Shown here piece by piece: positions 5,499 through 6,439 of a DNA stretch of 6,439 nt (within the stretch, counting starts at the first letter, position 1; each line of letters starts with the position of its first letter). The DNA is taken from positions 1 to 6,439 of the forward strand of contig CAIYTJ010000384.1 of assembly GCA_903929065.1 (NCBI GenBank), read 5' to 3'. This DNA comes from an uncultured Bacteroidales bacterium (GTDB lineage Bacteria; Bacteroidota; Bacteroidia; Bacteroidales; Paludibacteraceae). The position numbers and the translations under genes are program-made. The notes under the pieces were generated by a model. It was not told the DNA's origin and searched no databases. It saw only the letters and a program-made list of their open reading frames with translations.

Positions 5499-5843
5499 TT
5501 AAAATTTAAGACCAGCTTCGCGAGCAGCGTCAGCTAATTGTTTAACTCTACCATGATATAAATAACCGTTACGGTCGAATACCACTTCTGTAATTCCGGC
5601 TTCTTTAGCAACTTTAGCTACCAATGCGCCTACTTTAGCAGCTTGTTCAATTTTAGTTACTTTTTCTTTCAAACCAGCTGAAGATGCTGCTGCAAGAGTT
5701 ACACCGTTTACGTCGTCAATTAATTGAGCGTAAATCTGAGTATTACTTCTGAACACAGTCATGCGTGGTTTTTGGGCAGTTCCGCTCACTCTGTGGCGGA
5801 TATGTGCTTTTATTCTTGTTCTTCTTTCTAAATTTGTTGACAT
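5499..5843 (-). CDS. rplR: 50S ribosomal protein L18 (uL18)
   Basis: L18 binds 5S rRNA and, with L5, joins it to the central protuberance of the 50S subunit. The 114-residue product starts MSTNLERRTRIKAHIRHRVS (basic 5S-binding N-terminus) and contains KPRMTVFRSNTQIYAQLIDD (25-44) and the C-terminal signature VVFDRNGYLYHGRVKQLADAAREAGLKF (87-114), where the usual family pattern is FDRGG(Y/F)xYHGRV. Here Asn92 stands at the second position of the RGG group, a small variation that I also recall from Bacteroidota. It lies 21 nt after rplF and 6 nt before rpsE. The leader is AT-rich with no Shine-Dalgarno. Confidence 0.98.
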   Translation of the reverse strand: MSTNLERRTRIKAHIRHRVSGTAQKPRMTVFRSNTQIYAQLIDDVNGVTLAAASSAGLKEKVTKIEQAAKVGALVAKVAKEAGITEVVFDRNGYLYHGRVKQLADAAREAGLKF

Positions 5844-5864
5844 AATTTCACAAGTTTACGTAAA

Positions 5865-6416
5865 TTATTTACCGGCAGATTTACCTGCTTTGCGGCGAAG
5901 TATTTCACCCTGGAATTTAACACCTTTTCCTTTGTAAGGTTCCGGTTTACGGAACGAACGGATTTTTGCACAAACCTGACCAATCAATTGTTTGTCGCAA
6001 CTTTCCAGAATTACAATCGGATTCTGGTTACGTTCACTCTTGGTTTCGATTTTGATTTCAGCTGGCAAACTCATAAAGATATTGTGAGTATAACCTAACG
6101 CGAATTCTAATACCTGACCCTGGTTAGATACACGGTATCCAACACCAACTAATTCCATGGTTTTTTTGTAACCTTCTGAAACACCAACTATCATATTTGC
6201 AATCAACGAACGGTACAAGCCGTGGAATGCACGATTTTGTTTTTCGTCATCCGGACGTGTAACGGTACAAACGCCGTCAGCTACAGTTACGGTGATATTT
6301 GGATTAATTTGTTGAGTCAATACTCCTTTTGGTCCTTTTACAGTAACCAATGTGTCCTGCACAGTGATTGTTACACCTGCCGGAACGCTAATGGGTTGTT
6401 TTCCTATTCTTGACAT
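5865..6416 (-). CDS. rplF: 50S ribosomal protein L6 (uL6)
   Basis: L6 binds 23S rRNA helix 97 and the sarcin-ricin region, near the GTPase-factor site of the 50S subunit. The product has 183 residues (177 in E. coli) and is made of two related alpha/beta repeats, about 1-82 and 83-183. Visible signatures are MSRIGKQPISVPAGV (1-15), VKGPKG (26-31), NRAFHGLYRSLIANMIVGVS (61-80), GYKKTMELVGVGYR (82-95) and the C-terminal rRNA-binding block RKPEPYKGKGVKFQGEILRR (156-175). The ATG at 6414-6416 is set by the family N-terminus and by a strong Shine-Dalgarno eight bases upstream, the only one in front of any gene here. It begins 15 nt after the apparent rpsH stop. Confidence 0.98.
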   Translation of the reverse strand: MSRIGKQPISVPAGVTITVQDTLVTVKGPKGVLTQQINPNITVTVADGVCTVTRPDDEKQNRAFHGLYRSLIANMIVGVSEGYKKTMELVGVGYRVSNQGQVLEFALGYTHNIFMSLPAEIKIETKSERNQNPIVILESCDKQLIGQVCAKIRSFRKPEPYKGKGVKFQGEILRRKAGKSAGK

Positions 6417-6424
6417 TCTTCTTT

Positions 6425-6430
6425 CCTCCT
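6425..6430 (-). promoter_or_regulatory. Strong Shine-Dalgarno sequence for rplF
   Basis: The minus strand reads AGGAGG, a full match to the core anti-Shine-Dalgarno complement, followed by 8 nt (AAAGAAGA) and the rplF ATG. This is near-ideal spacing. The leaders of rplR, rpsE, rpmD, rplO, secY, map, infA, rpmJ, rpsM, rpsK and rpsD, each read upstream of its ATG, have no comparable purine block and are mostly A and T. The site directly follows the apparent rpsH stop codons. Confidence 0.85.
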
Positions 6431-6431
6431 A

Positions 6432-6439
6432 TTAATAAA
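6432..6439 (-). CDS. rpsH: End of 30S ribosomal protein S8 gene (partial, last codon and stop)
   Basis: The last bases of the window read on the minus strand TT-TAT-TAA, that is a codon ending in TT, then Tyr and stop. Bacterial S8 usually ends in an aromatic residue after a Val or Ile (for example ...CYVY), and rpsH precedes rplF in the spc operon, so this fits the S8 C-terminus. A TAG follows in the same frame at 6429-6431, giving tandem stops. The identity rests on gene order and two residues. Confidence 0.5.

Overview
The window is a stretch of the bacterial spc/alpha ribosomal-protein cluster, and everything in it is transcribed from right to left (minus strand). The order in transcription direction is rpsH (last codon and stop only), rplF, rplR, rpsE, rpmD, rplO, secY, map, infA, rpmJ, rpsM, rpsK, rpsD, rpoA (first three codons only). 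Two genes, rpmD (58 aa) and rpmJ (38 aa), are short and were found by reading the minus strand between their larger neighbours.

The organism is most likely a member of the Bacteroidota, probably Bacteroidales (inference). The grounds are: secY followed directly by map and infA without adk; an L36 that lacks most of the zinc-binding residues; AT-rich leaders without Shine-Dalgarno sequences in front of almost every gene; and protein sequences (S13, IF-1, Map, S4, and an RpoA start reading MAI) that look like Bacteroidales versions from memory. Genus cannot be assigned from what is visible.

Layout: positions 2946-6439 are very compact, with gaps of 5-31 nt between rplF, rplR, rpsE, rpmD, rplO, secY and map. 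From map onward three junctions widen: map-infA (92 nt), infA-rpmJ (65 nt) and rpsK-rpsD (190 nt). Each of these three holds short repeats or inverted repeats, whereas I found no comparable repeats in the compact junctions (only a weak AT-rich inverted repeat in the 51-nt rpsM-rpsK gap). I saw no convincing promoter or intrinsic terminator, so one polycistronic transcript is the simplest reading.

Together the genes supply large-subunit proteins L6, L18, L30, L15 and L36, small-subunit proteins S5, S13, S11 and S4, initiation factor IF-1, the SecY translocon channel and the methionine aminopeptidase that trims nascent chains. All proteins have normal length and intact signature residues. I found no novel system. 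The points worth a second look are small: one strong Shine-Dalgarno (rplF) in an otherwise SD-free operon, a GC-rich palindromic repeat abutting the infA stop codon, a competing-hairpin arrangement before infA, and the long unexplained leader before rpsD, the gene for a ribosomal protein that is a known autoregulator in other bacteria.
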